A DNA stretch of 64,000 nucleotides from Psococerastis gibbosa (lineage: Eukaryota > Arthropoda > Insecta > Psocodea > Psocidae), in assembly GCA_963971405.1 (NCBI GenBank), contig OZ020491.1, positions 20,702,855 to 20,766,854 on the forward strand. The letters run 5' to 3'. The notes beneath the pieces were generated by a model. That model saw nothing but the letters and a program-made list of their open reading frames with translations. It was not told the origin of the DNA and searched no databases. This document shows, piece by piece, positions 43,700 through 55,699 of the stretch. The position numbers and the translations under genes are program-made. Numbering within the stretch: position 1 is the stretch's first letter; the number at the start of each line of letters is the position of its first letter.

Positions 43700-44040
43700 A
43701 ACGGTCTTACCATGTTGAATCCATTAGAGCAGAACATGTTTCTAACACAGCGTTGGCAGGGGAACATGGTGGGACATGATAACGCGCTGAGACCAGTCCA
43801 GTCAGTCTACGTGCGTGTCGAGTCCTGGTCACCACTGATTTAATCGTGTGACTTTACCATGTTCCCCCAGTGGTTCGGAATCCACTATTATCAGGAGGTC
43901 CACCCTGTCAAGCAACTCTCCTTTCCCCGATGTGAATGAGTCAGCCCTTAGGGTGCCTCAAGTTAACAAACAGACTCAATCCCCCAGCCAGGCTGACAGG
44001 GTTGCTTAAAGCAGAAATACTGAAAGCAGGCGTTAGAAAC
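43700..44040 (+). repeat. Repeat family D, copy 1
   Basis: About 300 bp shared with 60600-60880: taccatgttgaatccat, gggacatgataacgcgctga, tcggaatccactattatcag. Type unknown. Confidence 0.7.
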
Positions 44041-44905
44041 AACAACATTTTCGGTACGTTTCAATGCTAAAGGATGAAACTACAGCTGGCTGCCAAACGC
44101 ATTAGCTAAGTATTCTTGTTCTACCTCTCGAAGTTGTGAGCGTTGGAATTGTGTTGTGGCACCTTGGCGCAGTATTTAATAAGTTGCCGCCGGTCACTGA
44201 TAAGCGAACGTTCGCCAGTAGACAGTATTCGGTCGAGCGCATTGGTCGATTTCACTATACAGCCGTTCGAACCGCTGTTGGTTAGTTGGCGCGGTGTTGG
44301 CTGAAGTGTATGATTCCGCAAGCTATTTTGTGCATCTGGTGTTTTATTTCAATACGTTTGCAGTATTGTTTTTTTTAGGTAAGAATGTGGAAAACTAATT
44401 TTAATCTCATTAATTTTATGTTTTTAAAATCTAGGAGTGGTTGAAATAATCTTATTTTAGTTTACCTATATTTTTTTTAGATATGATAAAATGTATGTAG
44501 TTTGTTAAACAATCAATGTAGATTTCCGTAAGCTCACAATTTAGATTTTTATAATGGCTATTTTTTGAGAGCCACAACCCGTGAGTGATTTCACAGCTTC
44601 CTTAACCGCTGCCACCTGTTTTTAATGGTTTCTTTTGTACAATAATTTATTTCCGTACTGAAAAGAAAGAAAGAAAAAACGTATTTCTTCGAATTACATC
44701 TATATCATACAGTGTTTGACATGAACAAAGTAAAGTAACGCTTTTTTTGTTGGCAATAAAATTACACTATTGTACACCAAATATATAAAATCCCCTCTAA
44801 AAAAGTTTCTCTACTTAGTTGCTATACATTTTTCTTATGTGGGAACGGCCTACCGTTATAAAAGAAAGACCATCTTCATGGAAGTCATTGCCACTAGTGT
44901 CTTAA
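44041..44905. other. No feature recognised
   Basis: No repeat match or supported exon. Confidence 0.4.
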
Positions 44906-44913
44906 GGCGCTTA

Positions 44914-45331
44914 GGCGGGTATTCCACATACGTACATCGTCAATGAAAATTATGAAATTGAAGGACATTTCAATTTTTCATTGATGGCGGCCATTTTTTT
45001 CAAAAATTGACAATTTTATGCGCCAAATTTTTGAAATTTGTTTGCATTTGTTTTCTTCGTCGCCTTATTATTTAATCCTTATTATAATTTTTATACAGAA
45101 ATGCGTTCTTTTTAAAGAAATCAATTAAAATAGTTGTACTTGTCATATCCCATGACGCCATTTTTTAATTTTAGTTTGTTTGTGATTTTACCAAAGAACT
45201 TCTAATATTCTAATATTTTACTCTATGATCAATTGATAATTGGTCAATTTTAACAATGGCATAGAGTAAAATTGAAATGTCCTTCAATTTCATAATTTTC
45301 ATTGACGATGTACGTATGTGGAATGGGCGCC
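44914..45331. mobile_element. Foldback MITE, TTCCACATACG subfamily
   Basis: Left end ggcgggtattccacatacgt and right end tacgtatgtggaatgggcgc are inverted. TTA flanks both sides (44911-44913, 45332-45334). The core shares catatcccatgacgccattt with the GGCG family. Confidence 0.8.
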
Positions 45332-45334
45332 TTA

Positions 45335-46180
45335 TGTGCTTGTATTGTAAGGTTTACAGGTATGAGTAACTACTCCCTTGGTATGTGTCAACACGTTCTC
45401 CAACACCCCCCCCCCTGCCCTCCCACTATTCGACCAATACCTATATATACTTCAATACTTGGTTAACTAACATTTCTACGCTCATATCAGCGTTGGTAAG
45501 GCCGCAACTCTTCAATGCAGAGATTTCAAAATATTTTGTGAACAAAGAATGACTGTGCCAGTTTGGCGATATTAAGGAATGCCTCCTTCTGCAGCCATAA
45601 AGATAAGAAAATAGGGAAAAACAGGGAAAAAATAAGATTTTGTGAGAAAAAAAAGTGAAAATTTACAGTTTCCCATTAATTTATTGCTAAAGGTTAGTAG
45701 AAATGGTGTAATATTATTTAGGATAGGGGTAGTTGGACCCACACTGCATGTTGTGTTAGTAGTAATTAGAGGCAGGAGCCTCATAGTCATCGAACAATTA
45801 GTTGTCATGGTAAGGGGGCTCCGTAGAGGCAATGTAACTCCAACTAACCCTTTCTCAGCTGAAATATTGTAACTTTTAAAAACAAAAGACTACTGCATTA
45901 TTCGGATTTTATATAGTATAATAGTAGCAAATCAATATCGTAATTAGCCAGATTTTTTTGGAAATCTTTTATTAATAATTTTTTAATTGATTAATTTTAT
46001 GAATTTGTCATCTGCCCATTTCCATATATTTGCGGCTGTAGAATGAAAAATCAATTAATTTCGTCAGTAATACATGACCATTCCTTGTTTACAAAATTGT
46101 TTGGATCTTTTAAGTTAAGAAGCGCTAAACCCTATATGGAATCTATATATGGAACGCACTATTTTTAGTATTTTAACTAA
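45335..46180. other. No gene; a possible Penelope-like terminal fragment at 45810-45870
   Basis: ggcaatgtaactccaactaac at about 45829 resembles ggcaatgtaagtccaactaac at 59028, just past the hammerhead core at 58931. A poly-C run lies near 45408. Confidence 0.35.
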
Positions 46181-46184
46181 ACAA

Positions 46185-46506
46185 ACAACTTCGTGCTCCC
46201 TACCCATTTGTTATCATTCACTGTAAGTGTGCTATGAATTAATGAATATATCATTTGCATTCTGATTATCCCATTTTTATCCGGCTTAAGTAAGTATTTT
46301 ACAAGTTATCATGCAATGTAAGTGTGCTATAAATTATCATTTGCATTTTGATTATCCCATTTTTACCCGGCTTAAGTAAGTATTTTACCTAAAAAGCAAC
46401 TTCGTGCTCCTTACCCATAAGTTATCATTCACTGCTAGTGTGCCATGAATTAATACATATCATTTGCATTCGGATTATCCCAATTTTAGCTGGCTTAAGT
46501 AAAAGT
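46185..46506. repeat. Three imperfect tandem units of about 100-120 bp
   Basis: Each has cttcgtgctcc or tgcaatg at its start, then gtgtgctatgaatta, atcatttgcattctgattat and ggcttaagtaa. Confidence 0.7.
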
Positions 46507-46953
46507 CAATACACCCGGCCTATACTAAAGTTCACGCGTACTCTTAATTGACTTACTGCAATCTTATCACTATTCTTATCGCCTGATAAGCTATGTAAAA
46601 ATAATGTGTATTCCTCTTTTTACAGTTTTTTTTTTTAAATTTTAAAGTGAGTAGTAAAGTCCTAGCTTATGCTGTGATAACAATAAAAAAAGTAGTATAT
46701 AGCAATGCACTATTAAGAAATCTTTTAGGCATAAGGCCGGCCTACTGTTGAGATAATGGTACTGATGTACTGATTAAACTATTAAAGTACAATGTGTCGT
46801 GCTGTTGCACTAATTTAGTAATCAGTGTTTAAATTAATCTTGGGGATTAGTGAAAAATATAATTATTTCATTATCAATGGGCATTAGGTGGAAATATGAA
46901 AATTCGTTCACTGTTTTGTTTCAATCAATTTACGTCATACTAATGGTTTAGCT

Positions 46954-47278
46954 CAGGGGTTCCCAAACTGTGGTCCACAGTCATATATATCAGGTGGTCC
47001 ACGGAGCAATGTAAGAAATAAGAAAATAAAACAGCTGAGTTATTGGAAATTAGATTTAAAATACAGTAATTCTTGGCACTGAAGTATAAAATCTAACCGA
47101 TATCAGTCCCAAACATTTAATCAAATACTAGCTCGTGGGCTAATAATTGTTGGCACAAACTATACTTGATCTCGCTCCTAGAATTTGATGATTTTCCTGT
47201 CCCAGCTATGGTGGTCCACGGAAAATCATAAAAAAAATAATCTAATGGCCCACGGACAGAAAAGGTTGGGAACCCCTG
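46954..47278. mobile_element. hAT-type MITE, 325 bp
   Basis: Ends CAGGGGTTCCCAAACTGTGG and CAGGGGTTCCCAACCTTTTC (right end, reverse complement). Flanks gtttagct (46946-46953) and gtttagcc (47279-47286) are a 7/8 target duplication. Inner ggtccacgg repeats face each other. Confidence 0.85.
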
Positions 47279-47650
47279 GTTTAGCCCATGCGAAATGCCG
47301 AAAACTACATTATGAAATTTCACTCACATATGTACACACACCTGAGTTTTTAATGTTTTTGCCGATCCTGCTTTAAAATAGTTATTGGAAAATCTATTCA
47401 CTTTGTGAACAAATTACTCCTTAACTTTTGTTGCGGTCGTGATTTTCTCAATAACCGCATAAAAAAAAAACTGTCAGATAATGCATAGCACTTGTAGGCC
47501 AGATAGGAGTAGTGAGACAGTTGTTGAGTGAAGGAATTCTATGGGGATGACATGGACCTGAACTAGAGCGAAGAAAAAATAAGACCTACCTAGTCCAGGG
47601 GCTGTGGCCTTTGACAGTTACCTGAGCTAAGGAAAGCTGTTACCAGAGGG

Positions 47651-47834
47651 ACAAAAAGTGAAACCTGTTGCTTGCTGCAGCTACGGTTGGAGCCATCTTC
47701 TTCTCGAATACCTAAGATTGGTGATCATCATTGTAATTGTGGACAAAAAGTGAAACCTGTTGCTTGCTGCAGCTACAGTTGGAGCCATCTTCTTCTCGAA
47801 TACCTAAGATTGGTGATCATCATAGTAATTGTAG
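47651..47834. repeat. Tandem duplication, 91-bp unit
   Basis: acaaaaagtgaaacctgttg starts at 47652 and 47743 and runs through ctaagattggtgatcatcat in both. It borders repeat family C. Confidence 0.85.
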
Positions 47835-47839
47835 TCATT

Positions 47840-48345
47840 ATGATCATACTTCTGAGGCCCGAATCTCAACGATTTGTCGGCAGCAACTCCCTGCATATCA
47901 TCTCACGGTCCTTCTTCTTCAGCTCCTAATACGTTCGAGCTCCTGTGTCCTCCTTCAGTTAATCCATGGATTCGTTCTCTTCTATTGGTTCCTTCCACTG
48001 TGCCCTCAATGATGATGGTGTGTACCAGATCATACTAGCAAGTTGTAATGCAGTGGTGCCCCGTTGTCTTCTGCATCCTTTGCCGTTGACCTCTTCATTG
48101 AGTTCTTCCGCCTTCGGGGCCAGTTTCCCAACCCTGGGACAAAAAAGTATCCTGTACAGGAATGACTGCGTTTTTCGCTTATCCCGGCTCAAACTCGGTT
48201 CTATATTTGTTCAGTCGCAATTACGCGATTCCATCTTCACCACGAGGAGGCACAGATTTCGCCTGAGGTACCATAGGGCATTACTCAGAAGCTCAGCTAC
48301 TTTGAACACCATAGGGCTACCAATCCCGACTGGTTTCGAATTATA
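47840..48345 (+). repeat. Repeat family C, longest copy
   Basis: Contains ttcattgagttcttccgcct, tcggggccagtttcccaacc and ttcgcttatcccggctcaaa, shared with 29130-29460 and, inverted, 15480-15735. Confidence 0.5.
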
Positions 48346-48763
48346 AATATTTTTTTTGCCGTTATTAACACCGATTGGCTGTAGTTATAAGGTACTTGAT
48401 TTGTATTAAAAAAAGGAATTGAGTAGGCTCCCGGGGGGAGGGGGAGAATTTCCACAACTGTGCCCAATCCGTGTCATATAATATTGTTTATGTAGACTGT
48501 AGAGAAACATTTCTGATTGTCCTCTACGATAACAATACGAATCTTTCGTATAAAATAAATGTGTATCTCTACGATTCTTGTGAAATTTGACTTTGTGCCA
48601 AAAACGGATAGTGAGGATGTCCTGTTGTCTCTCAAACACCCATATAAAACACCCATTAGGAGCATCGTTGTGATAAAAAACGTTTTCTGTGTTGAATTGG
48701 GGTGTAATTGGATCTCTTCCATAAAAAATCCATAAAGAAAGGACGGCTAATTCCAATACTTAC

Positions 48764-49365
48764 TTACTTAACGTGTCCGGGCTTAGGACACGCTGATCCA
48801 AAACATTGCGGCCTGGATGACCTTGTCACTGGCGTCTGAAAGATCTGTCTGGAACACAGCTTCTCCGAGTCTCGGGCACACCATGAAGGTGGCCGTCGTC
48901 TTGCTTCTGTCCGCATTCGCAAGCCAGGTCTTCCGCCAGTCCCCACCTACACAGGTTCGCGCGGAATCTTGTAACCCCCGTTCTTATCATATTGAGGCTC
49001 CGTCAGATAGGGTACGTTAGTTGAGCTCCGGTGCTATTTCTTCCTGTATATGATTGGAGTTAGGTTCTTCCATCTGTCGATGCGGTTTGAGCTGGCTGTT
49101 CCCTCCACCCGTGTGGTTTGACAGAGGAAACTCTTTCTGGACTTCAGGTGGTTGAGGGCCGGGGGTCGTCCTCTACTTTTGTTCTTTCATCGAATTCCAG
49201 AACGGAGCGTCGCATAGCTGGAGGAGCAATGCCGATGATGCTGGGGTAGAGCTTTTGAACGGGGGTGGGTTTGAGACAGCCTGAGATGATTCGTGCAGCC
49301 TCATTTACTGCGACATCGACCAAATGTTTTTTATTGGTTTGGTTAGGCACTATTGCGCCCATGAT
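48764..49365 (-). mobile_element. LINE reverse-transcriptase C-terminal region, broken
   Basis: Minus strand: VDVAVNEAARIISGCLKPTP, GIAPPAMRRSVLEFDERTK. A lower-coordinate part in another frame reads MVCPRLGEAVFQTDLSDASD, the end of ORF2. Several frameshifts. Confidence 0.72.
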
Positions 49366-49387
49366 CTAATAAGTAAGTAAGACTAAT

Positions 49388-50296
49388 CAAGGCCGTAGCC
49401 AAGGGGGGGGGGGGAATGAAGTGGCTTGATACTAAATAGAATCGAATGTTGAGAGGAAAAATAAAAACCATTATTTAATATCCAATGAAATTTCTGAACC
49501 CCCCCCCCAAAAAAAAACCGGTCCGTGTTTACTCGAACATGCTTTCCAATTTATCAATTAGTAGATAGAATTGAGGTAATTTCTAGATAGGTCAGATTAA
49601 CAAATTTCCACACAGCAATAATGGCAGGGCACGCAATGCATTTGAGCGTGAATTTTCTATCATTTTTTCAAAAACTTTTTTTTTGCATAGAAGCAAATAG
49701 TTTTTTTGGAAAGCAACCTGTCTGGTTTCGTTACTCAATTTAACACCTAACACATACCTGAAGGTAGAAATCATCGATAGTAAGGTTTCGCAGAAAAATT
49801 ATTTTTAGTCATTTTTCATTAAAATTTAGTTATGTTTATTTTTTTTACCCCAGAAGCAAGCTATCAAGGGGCAAGCGACCCCCCGCATTTTATTAACATT
49901 AATAACGAATGACTACAATATATGGGAATTTAAAAGAAATCGTTGGAGCCGTTTCTGAGAAATAATTTTTTTAGACTTTTTTTGGAATTTTTTGAGAATA
50001 AAACCCCCCCAAATTGAGTTAGCCCTAAATAAAAAAGTAGGCTCGAGGTATGATTTTTGTGAACCTACATACCTAATTTCATCGTAATCGACCGAGTAGT
50101 TTTTCCGGAAATCGATGAACAGACAGACAGACAGAGCGACAGACAGACAGACATTTCGTAAAAACCACTTTTTTGGGTTCCTGGGACCTCAAAACGTGTA
50201 AATCCGTTGAAATCTCGGAATCGAAAATTTGGACCATCACAAAGCTTTCCTTATACTACCTATAAATTGGAAAGCAAAAAACTGGCTACGGCCTTG
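49388..50296. mobile_element. CAAGGCCGTAGCCA MITE interrupted by repeat family A
   Basis: CAAGGCCGTAGCCA at 49388 and TGGCTACGGCCTTG at 50283 are the two ends. The 165-bp uninterrupted relative is at 63234-63398. Family A (49526-50275) accounts for the extra length. Confidence 0.82.
49526..50275 (-). repeat. Repeat family A copy inside a MITE
   Basis: Reverse orientation: begins acatgctttccaatttatca and ends ctataaattggaaagc. It includes agcgaccccccgcatttt and (agac)n. Confidence 0.82.
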
Positions 50297-50299
50297 AGT

Positions 50300-50580
50300 C
50301 TTATTGAGTATTTTCTTATACGAAAGAGGTTCATTGAATTTGCTCCATAGATCGTTGTAGGCTGGACACCGTGTGAAAGGAGAGTCTTTGCTTATCCAGG
50401 AAGTGATATCGCCTATGCTTGCCTTACGTCCCTCCAGTACTTCCCATCAATTACTGCAGCCTTACAATACTATGATCGCTTAAATTGTCCTTACTACTTT
50501 AATGTGCTTGTAATAGACGTGAGGCCAATTGGATGGGTTATTCTGATTTGTAGCTTGCACGTCATATGCCCAGCGGTTCT
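50300..50580. other. No feature recognised
   Basis: No repeat match seen. Confidence 0.35.
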
Positions 50581-50599
50581 CGATGTCAATATAGATTAA

Positions 50600-50860
50600 T
50601 ATGATTGCTGTTCATTGTTTCATATGCTAGACATTAGTGGAACATCTTTTTTCCTCTTTTGGGCCCAACATGACAAAACAGTTGAATGTCGTCCGCTTTG
50701 GAGTGGGTAGTTTTAATACCATATTAAAGGGACTCTTATCTGTACTTGGTTAAGTCATGGTTTCGCCTGGTTCATTGTGTCAATGGTAAGCTTGTCTCAG
50801 TTTGTCCACTATCGCTTGTAGCCGGTGAAGGTTGATTATATATATATATATATATTGGAC
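50600..50860 (-). repeat. Repeat family B copy with (ta)n
   Basis: gtgtcaatggtaagcttgtc and atcgcttgtagccggtgaag match 11185-11290 and, inverted, 41001-41393. A (ta)n run follows at 50838-50853. Confidence 0.6.
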
Positions 50861-51395
50861 AAGGGACCTATTGGCCTAGGTCCATAAAAACTCTGTTAAA
50901 GTCCTTAAAAAATAATAGCTAATAAATGCCGTATTTCAATTGCTTAGAGTTTAAGAAAATTCCCCTGCCGAGTTATTATTTCCCGTTGTTGCTTAGCTTA
51001 CAGATACAGTATTGATCAAAGGAAATTAAAAATTATGAACCAGCACTATAGCTTTTATGTTAAAGGTAAAATAACTTTTTTTTAGTGTTTTTGGCTAGTT
51101 GCTTCGAAAATTATTGTACTATCACTGGTAAGTGCCGTGCAAAGGGCATGACGGTCATGGCTGACATCTGGGACCCTAGGGATTTCGGCGCCAATAGTGA
51201 TGGGCTTTAGAGATTTAGCTTGACGGTGGTCCTTTCTGTGACACCCCCGTAGAGTTGCCATTTATTTATAGATTTGGCACGCTTGGGCGACATGTACAAT
51301 TGACACTTGCCTCTCCAATAATAAGCCTAGCACGTTGGCATTGGCTCCAACAATACAATTCAATCATACCCGGGCTTTTTTTTTTTTGCAATATG
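50861..51395. other. No feature recognised
   Basis: AT-rich; no repeat match. Confidence 0.35.
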
Positions 51396-51399
51396 TGCG

Positions 51400-51780
51400 G
51401 CTTAAGAGGATATGCTACGTAGAAAATTGGCACCCTAAAATTAAATACTTTTTTTTCAATAACTCAGCAAGTTATTAATAATTTGGCTCACTTAAGTTGT
51501 AGAAGACTACTTCGTGCGTCATGTAATCGGGTATTTTTACTTTTCGGTTTTGTATTTTTTTTCTTCAAAAATTCTACTTTACACGAAGTTTCAGTCCCCA
51601 ATGGTTTTTATGAAATAACTAAGGTACCAGAAATTTAATATTTCCTATTATAATATGCATGAAGTAGTCTTCTACAATTTACATGAGCCAAATCTTTAAT
51701 AACTTGTTTTGTCAATTAAATAAAAAATAAAAAGTCGGTAAAAACAACAAAATTTGGGGTGCTGATGTTAATTTTTTTTT
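51400..51780. mobile_element. Degenerate foldback MITE, TTAAGAGTGTAC family
   Basis: Arms share gtagaagactacttcgtgcg and its inverted partner gcatgaagtagtcttctac, and the gagccaaatctttaataact text. The outermost ends have decayed. Confidence 0.65.
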
Positions 51781-51796
51781 AATTTTAACTTTGACA

Positions 51797-52062
51797 CATG
51801 CTATGGAGAACAGAATCAGTGCATTTGAAAAGTGGCTATACTACAGAATGTGGAGACATTGTGTGTCTTATGCTGAGGTCCTGAGGTGAATGGATACAGA
51901 AGCCGAGTTGATGCTGACGGTTAAGAAAGGGAAACTAACATACTTCGGCCATGTGATGAGAAACCCAAAGTATAGCCTTCTGAATGTAATAGAAGGGAAG
52001 AAAGAAGGACAGAGGGCTCCTGGCAGATGTAAAACATCCTCGTTGAAAATCCTGAGGCAATT
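51797..52062 (+). mobile_element. RTE-like LINE C-terminal fragment
   Basis: MENRISAFEKWLYYRMWRHC, stop, then KKGKLTYFGHVMRNPKYSLL, EGKKEGQRAPGRCKTSSLK and ILRQF. This follows the RTE ORF2 end (YFGHVMRN..LL..IEGK..G-R-GR..T-S-LK-LR). Confidence 0.82.
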
Positions 52063-52064
52063 TA

Positions 52065-52875
52065 ATTGTAATTAATTATTAAAAACAGTGCTTTGACAAG
52101 GAAGGAGATGGCGGTTGTAGGCATTGATTGTCCTCAGAGATGTCATGTAAACTTAAACCTGAAAAACAAACTGGTCACCGTTTATAATAAATATTTTTAA
52201 ATCTATGCAAAATTAAATTTGCGTAGATAAATAATTTTGCTACAATTAATTATTAAAAACTGTGCTCTTGGCTTTCGTAGTCAGATTAAACTTGCCGACT
52301 GATCCTGCAGACAGCGCTGCGGGCTGAAATACCGAACTCTTTATGCTCTGGACCGGGTCGGGCCCTGACAAATCATTAAAAATTCTGCGAGTAGACTGCT
52401 GCGAGGAGAAGTCAAATAGTGGGGTAATTGTTGAATGAAGTTTCATGGCTCTCATTAAATTAAAATATACCTTGTCAATTTTCATGCTTATTCATTTTTT
52501 ACACCTGCATGCATACCTGGTCCTCGGAGTGGCACTCGAGGAAAAAAGCTTGGGGACCGCTGCTATAATGATAATTATCGTACAATGGCACCTTTCACCA
52601 ACTTCAGGTTTTCTTCAAGGCACAGTCTAATCTAATACATCGGATATTCCAGTCCATGCATTGAAAAAGAAATATAAACCTTAATTATATTGTTTCTATT
52701 GGAGTAATGGAGTCCAGATTTCATGTACCTTGGGAGAAGTGGAAACATACACTTGGAGGGTGTATACCCCATAGATGAGTGAGTGTCAAATATATTCTAA
52801 AACGTTGTTATTTTGCAAATAAAGCCATAATCCAAACTTGCGTTATCTTAAATATAACTGACGTCATTGTCATCA
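52065..52875. other. No gene; small inner duplication
   Basis: taattattaaaaac(a/t)gtgct occurs at 52072 and 52247, about 175 bp apart. Otherwise unrecognised. Confidence 0.4.
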
Positions 52876-52879
52876 GCTA

Positions 52880-53735
52880 TTGTTTGTTCATCATTGACTA
52901 ATCATCTATCGTCATATTTGTTTTTGAAAACATAAGCACCATTGTTAGTCTCATACTCTCATAACATCATGATGAATGATGTCACTGAGACTTTTCAATT
53001 TGCCTCTTCTCTTTTCCTTGATGGCTTGTCGCAACTGTTCTGTAATTGAAACATAATATTCTCCAGTTATATAAACGCCCTTATCTTTGTAAACAATCAG
53101 TAAAATTCAAAATTCCTTCTGAATCCCAAAAAAATGGTTGATTTTAACCAATCGGCTAAGTCATCTTGAACTTGTTTTAGGGTGGTGCACCTTTTTCATG
53201 TCGCTGAATGGGTTTCTGCTTCGACATTGGCGGGTACAGGTAGTTAGTTCATCACCATAGCTATTCGGCTGAAAATGTCTTCAGTGTCACTTCTGCAGAG
53301 GGTCTAAAACTCACGCGAGTTATGTCTGTCATAAGCTATTGTTCATCAATGACTAGTCATATTTGTTTTTGAAAACATAAGCACCATTGTTATTCTCATA
53401 AAATCATGATGCATGATGAATGATGTCACTGGGATTATTCAATTTGCCTCTTTTCTTCTCCTTGATGACTTGTCGCGGCCGTTCTGTAATTGAAACATAA
53501 TATTCTCCACTGTTATAGTATAAACGCCCTTATCTTTGTAAACAATCAGTAAAATTCCCTCTGAATCACAAAAACTTGTTGCCATCATTTTAACCACCTT
53601 GAACTTCTTTGAGGGTGGCGCACCTTTTTTGTGTCACTGAATGGGTTTCTGCTTCGACTCTGGTAGATAGTTCATCACCTGTATCTATTCGGCCGAAAAT
53701 GTCATCAGTATCACTTCTGCAGAGGGTCTAAAACT
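52880..53735. repeat. Direct duplication of about 420 bp
   Basis: Copy 1 (52880-53310) and copy 2 (53325-53735) share gtttttgaaaacataagcac, gaaacataatattctcc, cgcccttatctttgtaaaca and acttctgcagagggtctaaa. Indels separate them. Confidence 0.85.
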
Positions 53736-53739
53736 CAAG

Positions 53740-54110
53740 CGAGCACGCAATGCGATGTCGCTCTAGCAATACTGCGAGCATTCTTGGCACCCATCTTGCA
53801 CTAGCCTTTGTCATGCCCAGATGGTCACGGAGAATTCTGAAAAGGGTTGCAGGGTTCCAACCATTTCTGCAAGCTGTTTCTTTAAACGAGCATTTTCAAC
53901 TACTAAATTTTCGACTTTTTCAACCACATCTGGAGTGACGACTTCAACAGGTCGCCTAGGCCTTGGGCATCCTCGGCATTGTTTTAAAAAAATTGTGGCA
54001 TTTGTCCATGGGGAAGATTTTTTTTCAACTATACTAAACACATCTCTTCTAAAATTATTTCCGGTTTCTTTCCTTGCTTAGTAAGAAATGTAATGGCGGC
54101 GCGGTGCTCG
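53740..54110 (-). mobile_element. Decayed Tc1/mariner transposase relic
   Basis: Minus strand in successive frames: ENIEHRAAITFLTKQGKKPE (N-terminal HTH), GCPRPRRPVEVVTPDVVEKV, ENLVVENARLKKQLAEMVGT, then HLGMTKASARWVPRML. This order is that of a mariner transposase up to the start of the catalytic domain. Frameshifts break it and no D,D catalytic region follows. Confidence 0.8.
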
Positions 54111-54236
54111 ATATTTTCCATTTCGCGAGATATTTTGAACTATCACTCACTTTTTCAGCAATATAACCAAAAGTTATTAAACTAAACTGACGAGAATTTG
54201 TATTTATGCTTGCAATGAGTTGGCAAAAAAATAGAG

Positions 54237-54630
54237 TTAACAATGTACGTCCCATAGAAAATCGGCAGCCCGAAATTTAATACTTCTTATTTTTTATTCA
54301 ATTAACTAAGCAAGTTATTAAAATATTGGTTCATTTAAATTTTATAAGACTACTTTATGCATCACATAATAGCGTATTATTAATTTTTGTTTTTTAGTTT
54401 TCTCATGGTACCTATTTTACATGAAATTATAGCCCTCAATCATTTTTATGAAAAAGCTACAGTACCAAAAATTAAAAATACCCTATTATATGATGCATAA
54501 AGTAGTCTTCTACAACTTAAATCAGCCAAATCTTTAATATCTTGCTTTGTTAATCAGATAAAGAAGATAAGAAGTCATTAAAACCAACGGATTTTGGGAT
54601 AACTATTTCCTACATGACGTACACTCTTAA
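54237..54630. mobile_element. Foldback MITE, TTAAGAGTGTAC family, copy 3
   Basis: gttaacaatgtacgtccca at the left and gacgtacactcttaac at the right. Arms share agactactttatgcatcac and the mirrored text. Confidence 0.75.
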
Positions 54631-54756
54631 CGGGAAATGTTTCCCTTGTTTATAAGTACTCCATTACTTGGACTTAAAAACGCACCTTCGTAAAATGAAG
54701 TAAAGATTTTGGTAAGTAATTTCTCTTACTGGACTTACACGCATTACTTACTTTAT

Positions 54757-55690
54757 TGTTAGGTTACATAATATTTTTCCAATTATAAGCTGCGTCCGGG
54801 CATGCACCCTGCAGCATATTTGTCTAATTGTTAGGTTACATAATATTTTTCCAATTATAAGCTGCGTCCGGGCATGCACCCTGCAGCATATTTGTCTAAT
54901 TGTTAGGTTACATAATATTTTTCCAATTGTAAGCTGCGTCCGGGCATGCACCCTGCAGCATATTTGTCTAATTGTTAGGTTACATAATATTTTTCCAATA
55001 ATAAGCTGCGCCCGGGCATGCACCCTACAGCATATTTGTCTAATTGTTAGGTTACATAATATTTTTCCAATTGTCAGCTGCGTCCGGGCATGCACCCTGC
55101 AGCATATTTGTCTAATTGTTAGGTTACATAATATTTTTCCAATTGTAAGCTGCGTCCGGGTATGCACCCTGCAGCATATTTGTCTAATTGTTAGGTTACA
55201 TAATATTTTTCCAATTGTAAGCTGCGTCCGGGCATGCACCCTGCAGCATATTTGTCTAATTGTTAGGTTACATAATATTTTTCCAATTGTAAGCTGCGTC
55301 CGGGTATGCACCCTGCAGCATATTTGTCTAATTGTTAGGTTACATAATATTTTTCCAATTGTAAGCTGCGTCCGGGTATGCACCCTGCAGCATATTTGTC
55401 TAATTGTTAGGTTACATAATATTTTTCCAATTATAAGCTGCGTCCGGGGATGCACCCTGCAGCATATTTGTCTAATTGTTAGGTTACATAATATTTTTCC
55501 AATTGTAAGCTGCGTCCGGGTATGCACCCTGCAGCATATTTGTCTAATTGTTAGGTTACATAATATTTTTCCAATTGTAAGCTGCGTCCGGGCATGCACC
55601 CTGCAGCATATTTGTCTAATTGTTAGGTTACATAATATTTTTCCAATAATAAGCTGCGCCCGGGCATGCACCCTGCAGCATATTTTTCTA
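54757..55690. repeat. 72-bp satellite, about 13 copies
   Basis: The unit begins gttaggttacataatatttt and passes through agctgcgtccgggcatgcac and cctgcagcatatttgtctaa. Because 72 is a multiple of 3, the minus strand stays open for 307 codons with a 24-residue repeat (TIGKILCNLTIRQICCRVHA). That frame is most likely a by-product of the unit length. Confidence 0.95.
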
Positions 55691-55699
55691 TTGTAGCAG

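Noticed and set aside
47966-48346. 126-residue plus-strand frame
   Set aside because: It is within repeat family C; related copies at 29130 and 15480 do not keep the frame.
53811-54041. Host coiled-coil protein (VVEKVENLVVENARLKKQLAEM)
   Set aside because: Upstream and downstream frames (ENIEHRAAITFLTKQGKKP, HLGMTKASARWVPRML) identify a mariner transposase relic.
54748-55671. 307-residue repeat protein on the minus strand
   Set aside because: It is the read-through of a 72-bp satellite; unit length divisible by three explains the open frame, and there is no start context or flanking gene signal.
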